Of a stretch of 64,000 nt of DNA, positions 26,765 through 37,303 are shown piece after piece (the stretch's first letter is position 1; each line of letters begins with the position of its first letter). The notes beneath the pieces are model-generated. The model worked only from the letters and a program-made list of their open reading frames with translations, searched no databases and was not told the origin of the DNA. The position numbers were made by a program, and so were the translations under genes. This DNA is from Acinetobacter sp. MB5 (GTDB lineage: Bacteria > Pseudomonadota > Gammaproteobacteria > Pseudomonadales > Moraxellaceae): contig NZ_POVU01000002.1 in the NCBI RefSeq assembly GCF_003261585.1, forward strand, positions 434,001 to 498,000, written 5' to 3'.

Positions 26765-29700
26765 ATGCCTAAACGTACGGATATTAAAAGCATCTTAATT
26801 ATTGGTGCTGGTCCTATTGTGATTGGTCAAGCCTGTGAGTTTGACTATTCTGGTGCACAAGCCTGTAAAGCACTTCGTGAAGAAGGCTACCGCGTTATTT
26901 TGGTGAACTCTAACCCAGCGACCATTATGACCGACCCTTCAATGGCCGATGCAACTTACATCGAGCCAATCACTTGGCAAACTGTTGCACAAATCATTGA
27001 GAAAGAGCGTCCAGATGCTGTTCTTCCTACAATGGGTGGTCAAACGGCATTGAACTGCGCGCTTGCACTTGATGAACACGGTATTTTAGAAAAATACAAT
27101 GTTGAATTGATCGGTGCGACCAAAGACGCGATTGAAAAAGCTGAAGACCGTAAACTGTTTGACATCGCAATGCGTAAAATTGGACTTGAATGTCCTCGCG
27201 CTGACGTTGCAGAAAGCATGGAACATGCTTTAGAAATTCAAGCACGTTTCGGTTTTCCTGTAATCATTCGTCCATCATTCACGATGGGTGGTTCAGGTGG
27301 CGGTATTGCGTATAACAAAGAAGAATTCATCGAAATTTGTGAACGCGGTTTCGACCTTTCTCCAACTAAACAGTTATTGATTGATGAATCTTTAATTGGT
27401 TGGAAAGAGTACGAAATGGAAGTTGTTCGTGACAAAAACGACAACTGTATCATTGTTTGTGCGATTGAAAACTTCGACCCAATGGGCGTGCACACAGGTG
27501 ACTCAATCACTGTTGCCCCTGCGCAAACATTGACGGACAAAGAATATCAAATCATGCGTAATGCATCGATTGCTGTTCTTCGTGAGATCGGTGTTGAAAC
27601 GGGTGGTTCAAACGTTCAGTTCGGTATTAACCCGAAAGATGGTCGTATGGTTGTAATCGAGATGAACCCTCGTGTTTCTCGTTCATCTGCACTTGCATCT
27701 AAAGCAACTGGTTTCCCGATTGCAAAAATCGCAGCAAAATTGGCAGTTGGTTACACACTTGATGAGCTTAAAAATGACATCACTGGCGGTGTAACACCTG
27801 CGTCATTCGAACCAGCAATCGACTATGTTGTGACCAAAATTCCACGTTTCAACTTTGAGAAATTCCCTCAAGCTGAACCTGTATTGACCACACAGATGAA
27901 ATCTGTGGGTGAAGTGATGGCAATTGGCCGTAACTTCCAAGAATCAGTACAAAAAGCACTTCGTGGTCTTGAAGTTGGCGTTTGTGGTTTTGACGAACAA
28001 ATCGCTGTAGGTACAGAAGGCGCGAAAGATAAGATCTTAAAAGAACTTAAAGTTCCAGGTCCTGAGCGTATTTGGTATGTTGCTGATGCCTTCCGTCACG
28101 GCTTTAGCCTTGATGACGTGTTTGAAGCAACCAAGATTGACCGTTGGTTCTTGATTCAGATCGAAGACATCATCAAAACTGAAGCTCAAGTAAAAGCTTT
28201 AGGCTTTGGCGACTTGACTGCTGACAATATCCGTTCATTCAAACGTAAAGGTTTATCTGACCTTCGCATTGCGAACTTGATGGGTATTTCACAAAAACAA
28301 TTCCGTAAGCACCGTTGGAACTTGGGCGTTTACCCAGTTTACAAACGTGTTGATACCTGTGCAGCAGAATTCGAATCTGGCACTGCCTACATGTACTCAA
28401 CTTACGATGAAGAATGTGAAGCAAATCCTTCAGCGAAAGACAAGATCATGGTGATTGGCGGTGGTCCAAACCGTATCGGCCAAGGTATCGAATTTGACTA
28501 CTGCTGTGTACACGCTGCGCTTGCAATGCGTGATGACGGTTATGAAACAATCATGGTGAACTGTAACCCTGAAACTGTTTCTACCGACTATGACACTTCA
28601 GATCGTTTGTACTTCGAACCAATTACTTTGGAAGATGTCCTTGAAATCGTACGTACTGAAAAGCCAAAAGGCATTATCGTACAGTACGGTGGTCAAACTC
28701 CGCTTAAATTGGCTCGTGCTTTAGAAGAAGCAGGTGCACCAATTATTGGTACATCTCCAGATGCGATTGACCGTGCAGAAGACCGTGAACGTTTCCAGCA
28801 AATGATTCAACGCCTGCAATTACGTCAACCAAACAACAGCATCGTAAAATCTGCTGAAGAAGGTATTTCTGAAGCTGCGAAAGTGGGTTATCCGCTAGTT
28901 GTTCGTCCATCTTATGTATTGGGTGGTCGTGCAATGGAAATCGTATATAACGAAGATGAGTTAAAACGCTACCTTCGTGAAGCGGTTCAAGCCTCTAACG
29001 AAGCGCCTGTACTTCTTGACCATTTCTTGGATTCAGCCATCGAAGTTGACGTTGACTGCGTATCTGACGGTAAAGATGTGGTGATTGGCGGGATCATGCA
29101 GCACATCGAACAAGCGGGTATTCACTCTGGTGACTCTGCATGTTCGATTCCTCCATACTCGCTTTCTCAAGAAATCCAAGACGAAATGCGCCGTCAAACT
29201 GTTGCTATGGCGAAAGAGCTTGGCGTTATCGGTTTAATGAACGTACAGTTTGCGGTTAAAGGCAACGACATTTACATTCTTGAAGTGAACCCACGTGCAT
29301 CACGTACTGTTCCTTTCGTATCTAAATGTATTGGTGAATCTTTAGCGAAAGTTGCTGCACGTTGTATGGCAGGTCAGTCTTTAGAATCTCAAGGTTTCAC
29401 CAAAGAGATTATTCCGACTCACTTTGCTGTTAAAGAAGCGGTATTCCCATTTGCAAAATTCCCTGGTGTTGACCCAATGCTTGGACCTGAGATGAAATCT
29501 ACAGGGGAAGTGATGGGTGTTGGTAAATCATTTGGTGAAGCATTCTATAAAGCTGTTTTAGGCTCAAATGAACGTTTACCAGGCTTACCAACAGAAGGCG
29601 AAGTTAAACATGCATTCTTGTCTGTTCGTGATTCAGACAAAGAACACGTGGTTGATATTGCCAAACGCCTTGCTGACTATGGTTTCAAACTGGTTGCAAC

Positions 29701-29992
29701 TTCTGGTACGCACAAAGTATTGAGCGATGCGGGTGTTGAATGCGAACGCGTAAATAAAGTAACCGAAGGGCGTCCACACATTGTAGACCGCTTGAAAAAT
29801 GGTGAAATACACCTTATTGTCAATACCACTGAGGGCAAACGTGCTCAGTATGACTCAGCTATGATTCGTCGTGCTGCTCTACAAGGTAAAGTGTACTACA
29901 CAACCACCATTAACGGTGCTGAAGCAGTTTGCCAAGCCTTTGCGATTCAATTACCAATGGATGTATATCGCTTGCAAGATTTGCAAAACTAA
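26765..29992 (+). CDS. carB: Carbamoyl-phosphate synthase large subunit
   Basis: A 1,075-residue synthase with two ATP-grasp halves: the carboxyphosphate half begins [23 protein letters not shown], and the carbamoyl-phosphate half begins [21 protein letters not shown] near residue 560. Each carries its own metal-binding motif ([20 protein letters not shown] and [17 protein letters not shown]). The C-terminal MGS-like allosteric domain (about residues 940-1075) holds the site for UMP/ornithine control in enterics ([12 protein letters not shown]). The length matches E. coli CarB (1,073). A good ribosome-binding site (AAGGAGCGAATAATG) precedes it. A strong terminator follows. Confidence 0.98.
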   Translation: MPKRTDIKSILIIGAGPIVIGQACEFDYSGAQACKALREEGYRVILVNSNPATIMTDPSMADATYIEPITWQTVAQIIEKERPDAVLPTMGGQTALNCALALDEHGILEKYNVELIGATKDAIEKAEDRKLFDIAMRKIGLECPRADVAESMEHALEIQARFGFPVIIRPSFTMGGSGGGIAYNKEEFIEICERGFDLSPTKQLLIDESLIGWKEYEMEVVRDKNDNCIIVCAIENFDPMGVHTGDSITVAPAQTLTDKEYQIMRNASIAVLREIGVETGGSNVQFGINPKDGRMVVIEMNPRVSRSSALASKATGFPIAKIAAKLAVGYTLDELKNDITGGVTPASFEPAIDYVVTKIPRFNFEKFPQAEPVLTTQMKSVGEVMAIGRNFQESVQKALRGLEVGVCGFDEQIAVGTEGAKDKILKELKVPGPERIWYVADAFRHGFSLDDVFEATKIDRWFLIQIEDIIKTEAQVKALGFGDLTADNIRSFKRKGLSDLRIANLMGISQKQFRKHRWNLGVYPVYKRVDTCAAEFESGTAYMYSTYDEECEANPSAKDKIMVIGGGPNRIGQGIEFDYCCVHAALAMRDDGYETIMVNCNPETVSTDYDTSDRLYFEPITLEDVLEIVRTEKPKGIIVQYGGQTPLKLARALEEAGAPIIGTSPDAIDRAEDRERFQQMIQRLQLRQPNNSIVKSAEEGISEAAKVGYPLVVRPSYVLGGRAMEIVYNEDELKRYLREAVQASNEAPVLLDHFLDSAIEVDVDCVSDGKDVVIGGIMQHIEQAGIHSGDSACSIPPYSLSQEIQDEMRRQTVAMAKELGVIGLMNVQFAVKGNDIYILEVNPRASRTVPFVSKCIGESLAKVAARCMAGQSLESQGFTKEIIPTHFAVKEAVFPFAKFPGVDPMLGPEMKSTGEVMGVGKSFGEAFYKAVLGSNERLPGLPTEGEVKHAFLSVRDSDKEHVVDIAKRLADYGFKLVATSGTHKVLSDAGVECERVNKVTEGRPHIVDRLKNGEIHLIVNTTEGKRAQYDSAMIRRAALQGKVYYTTTINGAEAVCQAFAIQLPMDVYRLQDLQN

Positions 29993-30005
29993 TTCCTAAT
30001 CCAAT

Positions 30006-30047
30006 AAGTCCCGTCACCTTATTGGTGGCGGGACTTTTATTTTTTTT
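30006..30047 (+). terminator. Terminator after carAB
   Basis: AAGTCCCGTCACC pairs with GGTGGCGGGACTT (one mismatch) around a 5-nt loop, followed by a long T-rich run. It lies 14 bp past the carB stop. Confidence 0.9.
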
Positions 30048-30083
30048 AAACGGTATAATCCCATTTCATTTCGAGGGACTAAA

Positions 30084-30560
30084 ATGCAACGTTATCCAAT
30101 GACGCCTGAGGGCAAAGCAGCTTTAGAGAAAGAATTACAGCATTTAAAAACTGTTGAGCGTCCACGTATTATTCAAGCCATTGCTGAAGCACGTGAACAT
30201 GGTGACTTAAAAGAAAATGCTGAGTATCACGCTGCTCGTGAACAGCAAGGTTTCTGTGAAGGTCGTATTCAGGACATCGAAGGCAAGCTTGGTGCATGCC
30301 AAGTGATTGATGTGAATGATCTTGAGCAGAATGGCCGCGTTGTATTTGGGGTAACAGTGACCATTGAAAACCTTGATACTGAAGAACGCAAAACCTATAA
30401 AATCGTAGGTGATGATGAAGCAGATTTCAAAATTAATAAAATCTCGGTCAATTCACCAATCGCACGTGGACTTTTAGGTAAAAATGACGGCGATGAAGCA
30501 AAAATCGTCACACCACAAGGTGAAGTCGAATACGAAATTGTAAAAGTAGAATATCTATAA
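30084..30560 (+). CDS. greA: Transcription elongation factor GreA
   Basis: A 158-residue GreA that stimulates transcript cleavage by backtracked RNA polymerase. The N-terminal coiled coil begins [17 protein letters not shown] and carries the tip residues in [21 protein letters not shown] (the acidic pair at the tip). The C-terminal FKBP-like domain has [21 protein letters not shown] -10 TATAAT (30054-30059) lies just after the carB terminator, so greA has its own promoter although carAB-greA adjacency is common in gammaproteobacteria. It has its own terminator. Confidence 0.97.
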   Translation: MQRYPMTPEGKAALEKELQHLKTVERPRIIQAIAEAREHGDLKENAEYHAAREQQGFCEGRIQDIEGKLGACQVIDVNDLEQNGRVVFGVTVTIENLDTEERKTYKIVGDDEADFKINKISVNSPIARGLLGKNDGDEAKIVTPQGEVEYEIVKVEYL

Positions 30561-30565
30561 AAATT

Positions 30566-30593
30566 AAGGAAGTACAATGTACTTCCTTTTTTT
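30566..30593. terminator. Terminator after greA
   Basis: AAGGAAGTAC pairs perfectly with GTACTTCCTT around a 3-nt loop, followed by TTTTT. It overlaps the stop of the convergent HDAC-like gene by two bases and may serve both strands. Confidence 0.88.
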
Positions 30594-31479
30594 AGCTCAC
30601 TGCTTCGGCATAAACTTCATAAGCTGCATCGAAAGTATTGACATGCAAGGGTACAAGCTCTGCTAAAGGCTGATAACCTCCCGCTAAAACAAACATCAGG
30701 GGAAGATTATTTTGTTTTGCCAAAGAAAAAACTAAATAATCTCGCTGCTTAAGTAATTCAGTTGTAAACCAAGCCGAACCAAAACGATCATTTTGATGAC
30801 AATCCATCCCTGCCTGATAAATAATCAGATCTGCCCCCCAAGCAATCGCATTATTAAAACCCTGCTGAATCGCTTTGGCATATTGTTCAAATGAACCTTC
30901 CGCTTTATCAATATGATGCGTCAGACTACGATCATGGTGTGCGCAGCCAAAAGGAATCCCAAAAATACTATAATTAAATAAGTTCGTTAATCTCAAGGTA
31001 AATTCCGCAGTGCCATTCCCGCCATGCTGATCACAATCAAGGATAAAAATTTTCTTTTTCGGAAAGTGCTGTGCCACCAAAGCCAGACCATTAAACGTGC
31101 AATATGCCAAACCACGCTCATACACAGCATGATGGAAACCTTGTGCAATATTGGCAGAGATTCCATCTTGGAAAGCCAGTTCTGCTGCTGCTAACTGCCC
31201 TCCCTGAACACTCAACACGGCATCACGTAGTTGCTCATTCCAAGGTTTAAACCCTTGCGCACTTGCAAGCGGTTTTTCACCTTGTATAAATGCCTCAACA
31301 TAATTAGGCTCATGCAATTTTTTGAGCAAATCCACATCGACCAATTCAGGTTCAACCAACTCAATATAGCTCTTGCCGTGTAAAACCTCAGCAACAGCAG
31401 TTAGTTTTTCCATGCTATTAGTGTGTGTCTTGGCATAATACCGCGAGGAATAACACACACGGATCTTTTTAAGCATCAT
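30592..31479 (-). CDS. Histone-deacetylase-family (acetylpolyamine amidohydrolase-like) hydrolase
   Basis: A 295-residue zinc amidohydrolase of the arginase/deacetylase fold. The catalytic motifs are QGFHHA (paired His), FILDCDQHGGNGT (zinc Asp and His) and IIYQAGMDCHQND (second zinc Asp). The final LAGGYQP matches the Gly-rich loop. All zinc ligands are present, so it should be an active deacetylase; acetylpolyamines or other small acetylated compounds are the likely substrates, but the sequence does not tell which. Its ATG directly follows the TAG of the upstream unknown gene, so the two form one transcription unit. Confidence 0.8.
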   Translation of the reverse strand: MMLKKIRVCYSSRYYAKTHTNSMEKLTAVAEVLHGKSYIELVEPELVDVDLLKKLHEPNYVEAFIQGEKPLASAQGFKPWNEQLRDAVLSVQGGQLAAAELAFQDGISANIAQGFHHAVYERGLAYCTFNGLALVAQHFPKKKIFILDCDQHGGNGTAEFTLRLTNLFNYSIFGIPFGCAHHDRSLTHHIDKAEGSFEQYAKAIQQGFNNAIAWGADLIIYQAGMDCHQNDRFGSAWFTTELLKQRDYLVFSLAKQNNLPLMFVLAGGYQPLAELVPLHVNTFDAAYEVYAEAVS

Positions 31480-32448
31480 CTAAATTTGCTCATTTGCAAT
31501 ATCAACCAATTGAGACAATCTGGTTGTTTCTGGACTAAAAAGGTTATTGTCAATTTGCTGTTTAAAATGTGTTGTGAATGTTCTTTGTCGATTTTCAGGA
31601 CTCACCGCCAATGTAGTTAATCTTAAAAACCAAAACTTTACAGCATCCACAGGAATGACGTGCCCTCTCACCTTTTGGTTTGGGCGTTTATTTTCAATCT
31701 GTTCAAGATCATAGTCTAAAGAGAATAAACTGCCTGCGGGAAGGCAAACACCATTCATGAGTACAGGGGCCAGACTGATACAAGAATGGTTATCTCCCAT
31801 ATTCATTTTTTCTAACAGAATGGGGCAATTATTATGATCAACAAAAATATTGATCGACCCCTGACGTAAAATACGATGGTGAGCAATCTGTAAAAAGAAA
31901 TCCTCCGCCATTGGACAAGACCCCACTTTAGGCTTGTCTTGAGAACATGTCAGTTCCACATATTCATGTTGCTGATTATTTTTCGGCAAAACAATATCCG
32001 CGATTAAACGACAGATCAGTTTACTTTCCTCTAGCACTGCATTTTCATGAATCTGACGCAAGTTCTGCTGAAACTGGGTTTCCTGAAATAATAAATTCGT
32101 AGCCGCATTTCCATCGGCGTGATGCGTGTTCAGATAGTTTTTAACTTCAGGAGATTCATCCAGATTTCTCCAGTCATCTAGTTCTAAACCCTGTTGTTTT
32201 AAAATCGGAAACTTTGCTTTTAAGTTAGAAACTTTATAATCGCTAAAAATTCGATAATCCTTATTGTCCTCACTCTCTCTTGGCTCATTGATGAACTCTG
32301 CCAGTAATCGTGTGGCCTGCGTATAACCACAACCCCGACGCTCACTTTGATGACTAAAATGCTCATTGAGCATTTCAGTTAATTTTCCTGAGAGTGGAAT
32401 CAGCTTTTCTTTAAACAGCGTAACAACTTCGTGATCTTGTTCTTGCAT
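31480..32448 (-). CDS. Conserved-looking protein of unknown function
   Basis: A 322-residue soluble protein I do not recognise. It has no signal peptide, membrane segment or nucleotide-binding motif. It is rich in Asn, Gln and Glu, with five cysteines, including CGYTQA near the N-terminus and GSCPMAEDFF in the middle, and a patch DHNNCPILLEKMNMGDNHSC that could bind metal. The stop (TAG) is immediately followed by the ATG of the HDAC-like gene, so the two are translationally linked and probably work in the same pathway. A cellular role is not evident. Confidence 0.5.
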   Translation of the reverse strand: MQEQDHEVVTLFKEKLIPLSGKLTEMLNEHFSHQSERRGCGYTQATRLLAEFINEPRESEDNKDYRIFSDYKVSNLKAKFPILKQQGLELDDWRNLDESPEVKNYLNTHHADGNAATNLLFQETQFQQNLRQIHENAVLEESKLICRLIADIVLPKNNQQHEYVELTCSQDKPKVGSCPMAEDFFLQIAHHRILRQGSINIFVDHNNCPILLEKMNMGDNHSCISLAPVLMNGVCLPAGSLFSLDYDLEQIENKRPNQKVRGHVIPVDAVKFWFLRLTTLAVSPENRQRTFTTHFKQQIDNNLFSPETTRLSQLVDIANEQI

Positions 32449-32540
32449 GACTTATCATTATTTTTAAATATTTCCCTTGTTGTATCATATCGTTCCGTGA
32501 GTGAAAAGCACTTCACGTGATACAACTTAACTTTTGTCTT

Positions 32541-32852
32541 TTATAGTACCCACTGATATTGACTCAGTTTAATTCGCCCCTGAATCACCATAACACCTTC
32601 ATCAATTAAGCGCTGAGCCTGAATATTTTCACCATGTTCATTCATTTGATTTAAGCTAATTTTCCCTTGTGAATTAATCACTCGATGCCAAGGCATATCG
32701 CTATTTCCATCAAGATTTTGCAAAACTTTTCCAACCAAACGTGCATGGCGCGGTAGTCCAGCCATTTTAGCAACTTGCCCATAGGTCGCCACTTTGCCAT
32801 ACGGAATGCTGGCAACAACTTCCAAAATTTGGCGATATAACTCAACTTGCAT
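32541..32852 (-). CDS. Alkyltransferase-like (ATL) DNA-damage recognition protein
   Basis: A 103-residue MGMT/Ogt C-terminal-domain homologue. The DNA-binding helix region IPYGKVATYGQVAKMAGLPRHARLVG is present, but the alkyl-accepting cysteine of the PCHRV motif is replaced by tryptophan: DMPWHRVINSQGKISL. That makes it an ATL protein (like E. coli YbaZ), which binds O6-alkylguanine and recruits nucleotide-excision repair rather than removing the alkyl group itself. Length fits ATL proteins (about 100-130). It lies between the unknown gene and the antiporter, with a terminator upstream. Confidence 0.87.
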   Translation of the reverse strand: MQVELYRQILEVVASIPYGKVATYGQVAKMAGLPRHARLVGKVLQNLDGNSDMPWHRVINSQGKISLNQMNEHGENIQAQRLIDEGVMVIQGRIKLSQYQWVL

Positions 32853-32867
32853 AAATGCCTCATATTA

Positions 32868-32891
32868 AAAAGCCATCTGGACGATGGCTTG
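32868..32891 (-). terminator. Terminator after the antiporter gene
   Basis: On the minus strand AAGCCATC pairs with GATGGCTT around a 5-nt loop, followed by TTT. It separates the antiporter gene from the ATL gene. Confidence 0.75.
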
Positions 32892-32896
32892 AATAT

Positions 32897-34402
32897 TTAG
32901 AAATTTCGCGGATTTTCCAACTGGTTACGCTCAGTCATTTTGCTTGGATCATGCAATGCAGCCACACCATCATCCGCCTTAACATCGGTAATCTGTTCTG
33001 GGTTATAAACGGTAATGGTTTCATTGCCGTTTGCATCTTCCCCCACAATATACTTGATTCCCTTACGATTCATTTTATGGCATACACGCTGATACCAACC
33101 TTTAAAACCATCTGTTTCTTCATGCGGATTATAGTAAAAAGCATTCATGACCGCAGGTAAACCTAACCCACAGACTAGACCTGATGATAGTACCGTAATA
33201 AACGTATAACCAATTAATATACTGCTATATGGACTTAATGCTGGATGGTTGGCAACAGCCAGAATTAATGCCAGTGATAAACCACCACGCACCCCACCCC
33301 AACTTAAAATCGTTAGACTGCCATTGTAGCTATTCTTACGAAAGCTTGGGAAAAAGGCAAAAGACAGGAAGTTTGCAGCGAAACGGGAAATATGCAGAAC
33401 AATAAAGGCAATAATGCCACCCAAAATCATGCTGGCATTGAGATCTAAAATAAACAGTTCCAGACCAATTAAGGTAAACAGGAATGAGTTAATAATGCCT
33501 TCTACTGTATGCCAGAAATGATTAATTTCACGTGTCGAACTTTCAGGCAAAATATCTTGCCAACGATTTCCGACAATCAAACCGCCAATCACACAGGCGA
33601 TCGGTGCAGATGCATGGGCAAACAAAGCCACCAAATAAGAACCACAAGCCAACAATGCTGTGGTCAAAATCAAAGATTCTGGTTCATGTTTTCCACGAAG
33701 TAATCGCAAAATAAATTGACCAAAAGCCCAGCCAATTAATACCGCAACGATAATCTCGTAAAAGAGTGCATCCAATGTGCCAATTAAATTAAAGTTCTTG
33801 CCTTGAATCACATTCAACAAGGTCATAAACACGGCAATACACATGGCATCATTAAATAGCGATTCGCCTTCAAGCTTCACAATCAAATGATGTGGTGCAC
33901 GAACAGAACTCAATACACCTTTAATCCCAATCGGGTCAGTTGCACCTAAAGCAGAACCAAGCAATAACAACACCACAATAGGAACTGGATGTCCGACCAA
34001 GATTTGAAAACCAAAAAGCATTCCACCAAATAATAAAGCACATAACACCAAGGAAATACTGGCAAGAATGCTGATGGGTTTCCAATGGTTACGTAAATCA
34101 GAAATCTTAAATTTCAGCGCTGACGACGTTAAAATAAAACAAATCACACCGTTAATTAAAAAATCATAAAAGTCGATGTGACGAACTGCATTCTGAATGT
34201 TATGAATATTAATCGTGATAAAGTTATTACCACTGAGCAGGCTTGCACCCCATTGTAAAATAAAGACAAAAATGGCTGATACAATTGGCACACCAATCGC
34301 CTGAGGGAAACCTAAAACACGTTTATTGAAAATTGTAGTGGCAATAGATAGGGCAAAAACGACTGTGAAAACTTGTAAAATAAAATAGCTACCCATAAAC
34401 AC
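32897..34402 (-). CDS. CPA1-family cation:proton antiporter (NhaP-like)
   Basis: A 501-residue inner-membrane antiporter with about 12 hydrophobic segments followed by a hydrophilic cytoplasmic tail of about 80 residues (from roughly residue 420). The transport core has LGSALGATDPIGIKGVLSS (the conserved Asp-Pro), EGESLFNDAMCIAVF (the Asn-Asp pair of electroneutral antiporters) and WGGVRGGLSLALIL. The ND motif argues for a Na+/H+ or K+/H+ CPA1 antiporter rather than an electrogenic CPA2 one. Ion specificity is not readable. A 210-bp AT-rich gap lies upstream. Confidence 0.85.
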   Translation of the reverse strand: MFMGSYFILQVFTVVFALSIATTIFNKRVLGFPQAIGVPIVSAIFVFILQWGASLLSGNNFITINIHNIQNAVRHIDFYDFLINGVICFILTSSALKFKISDLRNHWKPISILASISLVLCALLFGGMLFGFQILVGHPVPIVVLLLLGSALGATDPIGIKGVLSSVRAPHHLIVKLEGESLFNDAMCIAVFMTLLNVIQGKNFNLIGTLDALFYEIIVAVLIGWAFGQFILRLLRGKHEPESLILTTALLACGSYLVALFAHASAPIACVIGGLIVGNRWQDILPESSTREINHFWHTVEGIINSFLFTLIGLELFILDLNASMILGGIIAFIVLHISRFAANFLSFAFFPSFRKNSYNGSLTILSWGGVRGGLSLALILAVANHPALSPYSSILIGYTFITVLSSGLVCGLGLPAVMNAFYYNPHEETDGFKGWYQRVCHKMNRKGIKYIVGEDANGNETITVYNPEQITDVKADDGVAALHDPSKMTERNQLENPRNF

Positions 34403-34615
34403 CCTACTGACAAATAATGTTGTTTTACATAAATAAAAGCTCTACGACGAAAAAATACGTCAGATGTATTTTACAATTTTTTGGACTTTTTTTCGATAAA
34501 AATTTCAGTAAAAACTTAAAGAATGAAATTTTTAACTCAATTTAGATTAAATAATGAAATAAAAATTATATTTATAGATTTTCTTTATTCATACTACATC
34601 AGTATATAAACATAT

Positions 34616-35463
34616 CTATTGTTTACGATGCTGTTTCAAAAACTTCCAGACCGCCTCTGTCGAATCAAACTGATTTGCATCTTCAGCCTCTACCCACGTA
34701 TGCCCTTCCTCTTTCAATAGATAAACCTGGAGATCTGCTTTACAAGATTTGTAAGACCAGACTTCAAACTGTTTAGAATCCGATTGTGTTTTCGACTGAC
34801 ACTGATTTGTTTTTTGCCAACGCTCTAGGGTTTGATTTAACGACAAAAATGGCTGGGCTTGCGCACGAGCAACAAATCTCATCTGACTCATTCCACCCTC
34901 TATAGGTACAACACGATCTTTCAAACCATGCACAATCAGTAAAGGCATACTAGCTGGAGGTTGTTCCTGTCCCACAAACATGGCAGCAGAAACAACAGCC
35001 GCAGCTGCAAATGGCGTTTTCTTCTGAGCAATCAATTGATAGGTCAGCATTCCCCCGTTTGAGAAACCGACCATATAAATACGATGTGAATTAACTGGAT
35101 ATTGCAGTTGTGCAACCTGTAGAACCGACTGAAAAAAGCAGCGTCAGCACTTTGCTGTTGTTGAGCTTGACCACAACATCCACCAGCATTCCAAGTAGCC
35201 GCTTGTGCATTGGGCGCAATGACAATCAAACCTTCGCGTTCAGCTACACTTTGCCAACGCTTAAGCATACGTGAAGCATTGCCACCACCTCCATGTAAAA
35301 CCAACACCAAAGGTGCAGGCTGCTGCTGATGATGTGCATCAAGTACAAGATATTCTCGTTCAATACCTTGTATCTGTAAATGCCGTTCAACTGGCTGTTG
35401 CGCCATGACCTCAGAGGAACCCCAAAAACCGAAACAGATCAACAGCAGAGTGACCCAACGCAT
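34616..35463 (-). pseudogene. PHB-depolymerase-like (LpqC-type) esterase with a one-base frameshift
   Basis: Two overlapping reading frames together make one secreted esterase of about 282 residues. The upstream part begins MRWVTLLLICFGFWGSSEV (signal peptide) at 35463 and runs through the oxyanion motif VLVLHGGGGNASRM to SADAAFF. The downstream part, in the neighbouring frame, continues QSVLQVAQ...IYMVGFSNGGM (nucleophile serine) to the catalytic-His segment EEGHTWVE. They join at a run of six T (plus-strand A6, 35132-35137); a seventh T would restore one continuous frame. The substrate class (polyhydroxyalkanoate or aryl ester) is inferred. It is either a recent inactivation, slippage-switched gene or sequencing error. 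Confidence 0.78.
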
Positions 35464-35476
35464 AAGGGTATACCTC

Positions 35477-36379
35477 TTATAAGCTTTGCTGAAACGTATC
35501 ACAGGCTGATAAGTCCTGTGCATGTAAGCCCTGCTGGAACCATTTAATCCGTTGCTGACTTGTCCCGTGAGTGAAGCTGTCAGGAACAATTTGCCCTTGG
35601 CTACGCTTTTGCAGATAGTCATCACCAATTTTTTCAGCAGCATCAACTGCTTCCTCAACATCGCCTTGTTGCAAGAAGTGTGTTCGCTGATTGTTATATT
35701 TTGCCCAAATACCAGCAAAACAGTCAGCTTGTAACTCTTGTTTGACTGAAAGCTGATTCGACTGTTTTTGACTCATCTGTTGGCGCTGTGCGTAAACCTT
35801 TTCAGAAATACCTAACAGGTTTTGAACATGATGACCCACTTCATGCGCAATCACATAAGCCATCGCAAAATCTCCAGCCTGATCCTGCCTTGAGAGCTGA
35901 GTACTGTTTTTCTCACCAGAAACCCCCAACTGTTGACGCATTTCAACAAAGAAATCTGTATCTAGATAGATACTCCGGTCTGAAGGACAATAAAAAGGCC
36001 CCATCGCAGATTGCCCAGTCCCACAGGCTGTTGGTGTAGACTGACGATAAAGCACCAATTTAGCAGGGGTATATTGTAGACCTTGCTGCTTGAAAATGAC
36101 TTTCCAGGTATCTTCCGTATCAGCAAGGACAGTAGACACAAATTGTTTTGCTTCTTGTTGCTCGGCTGTTGGATTTTGGATGGTTTGAGAAGAAGCTGGC
36201 TGCTGCTGTGTAGTCAATTGCTTGGTTACCTGATACGCCTGCTGCGGATCTGCACCAAAGAATTTCCATGCCACAAATGCAACCACGAGTCCCAGAATAC
36301 TGATTCCACCCGTTTTCGCTGCCCCACCACCACGACGGTCTTCTACATTGTCACTTTCTCGACGTCCTTTCCATTCCAT
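35477..36379 (-). CDS. ypfJ: Neutral zinc metallopeptidase, YpfJ family
   Basis: A 300-residue membrane-anchored protein. The Arg/Asp-rich N-terminus with RRGGGAAKTGGISILG precedes a single transmembrane helix (about residues 26-42), and the rest is outside. The zinc signature HEVGHH is at the centre (AYVIAHEVGHHVQNLLG), and ELQADCFAGIWA provides the downstream Glu of the zincin motif. GPFYCPSDRSIYLDTDF is another family mark. Length matches YpfJ (about 290). The physiological substrate is unknown. It ends 14 bp before the frameshifted esterase gene, probably in the same operon. Confidence 0.88.
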   Translation of the reverse strand: MEWKGRRESDNVEDRRGGGAAKTGGISILGLVVAFVAWKFFGADPQQAYQVTKQLTTQQQPASSQTIQNPTAEQQEAKQFVSTVLADTEDTWKVIFKQQGLQYTPAKLVLYRQSTPTACGTGQSAMGPFYCPSDRSIYLDTDFFVEMRQQLGVSGEKNSTQLSRQDQAGDFAMAYVIAHEVGHHVQNLLGISEKVYAQRQQMSQKQSNQLSVKQELQADCFAGIWAKYNNQRTHFLQQGDVEEAVDAAEKIGDDYLQKRSQGQIVPDSFTHGTSQQRIKWFQQGLHAQDLSACDTFQQSL

Positions 36380-36394
36380 AGCAACACCTTTTAT

Positions 36395-37303
36395 TTAATT
36401 TGCACGACGAAAAATCTTGCTGATTACGGTCATTGCCACAAGGACAATCACTCCAGCAATCATGCCGATACCAAAATTGAGTAGCATAGGAGTAATGCTT
36501 CCCAAAATTTGTCCAACAGTTGGGATCACTTCAGCCTGATTCATTGCATGTTCAGTAAAATGATGGGCAAAAGGAACCGCATGACTGATAATGCCACCAC
36601 CCACCAAAAACATGGCAATAGTCCCAACAACAGTCAATGTTTTCATCAACCTTGGAGCAAATGCCAATAGCAGATTTCCTATATACTGTTTTGCCGCTTG
36701 CTCTTTTTGAGTCAAATACAAACCCAGATCATCAATTTTAACGATTACAGCAACCAATCCATAAACCCCAAGCGTCATGGTAAAAGCAATCAAACTCATC
36801 ACAATAATTTTATCTAGGAGAGGAGCTGTCGCGACAGTTCCAAGTGTAATCACCACAATTTCAGCAGATAAGATAAAATCAGTACGAATTGCACCTTTAA
36901 TCTTATCTCTTTCATAAGTGACAAGATCTTCTGGTAATTCTGGAATTTCACTGACATCAGTATGTTTTTTGGTTTGCAAAGTATGCAAGACCTTTTCCAC
37001 ACCTTCATAACATAAAAATAAACCACCCAACACCAAAAGTGGATTAATAATCCAAGGTGCAAAAATACTGACAATCAGGGCCACTGGCACCAAAATACAT
37101 TTATTGAGCAATGAGCCCTTTGTCACAGCCCAAACAACTGGAAGCTCTCGTTCTGCCTTTACCCCTGACACTTGTTGTGCATTCAGTGCAAGGTCATCCC
37201 CTAAAACACCCGCTGTTTTTTGTGCTGCTGTTTTACTCATTAAAGCAACATCATCTAATAAAGTTGCAATATCATCTAATAGTAGTAATAAGCTACTTGC
37301 CAT
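36395..37303 (-). CDS. yedI: DUF808 inner-membrane protein, YedI-like
   Basis: A 302-residue membrane protein with about six to seven hydrophobic segments. It opens MASSLLLLLDDIATLLDDV, followed by VLGDDLALNAQQV and LLVLGGLFLCYEGVEKVLH, typical of the DUF808/YedI family. The ATG at 37303 is chosen over an upstream in-frame codon because the family starts with this hydrophobic segment. Function unknown. It is 15 bp upstream of ypfJ, so they are likely co-transcribed. Confidence 0.85.
   Translation of the reverse strand: MASSLLLLLDDIATLLDDVALMSKTAAQKTAGVLGDDLALNAQQVSGVKAERELPVVWAVTKGSLLNKCILVPVALIVSIFAPWIINPLLVLGGLFLCYEGVEKVLHTLQTKKHTDVSEIPELPEDLVTYERDKIKGAIRTDFILSAEIVVITLGTVATAPLLDKIIVMSLIAFTMTLGVYGLVAVIVKIDDLGLYLTQKEQAAKQYIGNLLLAFAPRLMKTLTVVGTIAMFLVGGGIISHAVPFAHHFTEHAMNQAEVIPTVGQILGSITPMLLNFGIGMIAGVIVLVAMTVISKIFRRAN

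Noticed and set aside
32541-32852. Active O6-methylguanine methyltransferase
   Set aside because: The essential cysteine in PCHRV is tryptophan here, so it must be an alkyltransferase-like binder.
35132-35137. Programmed -1/+1 frameshifting in the esterase
   Set aside because: No stimulatory hairpin or second slippery element is visible, and programmed shifting is not known in this family; a mutation or read error is simpler.
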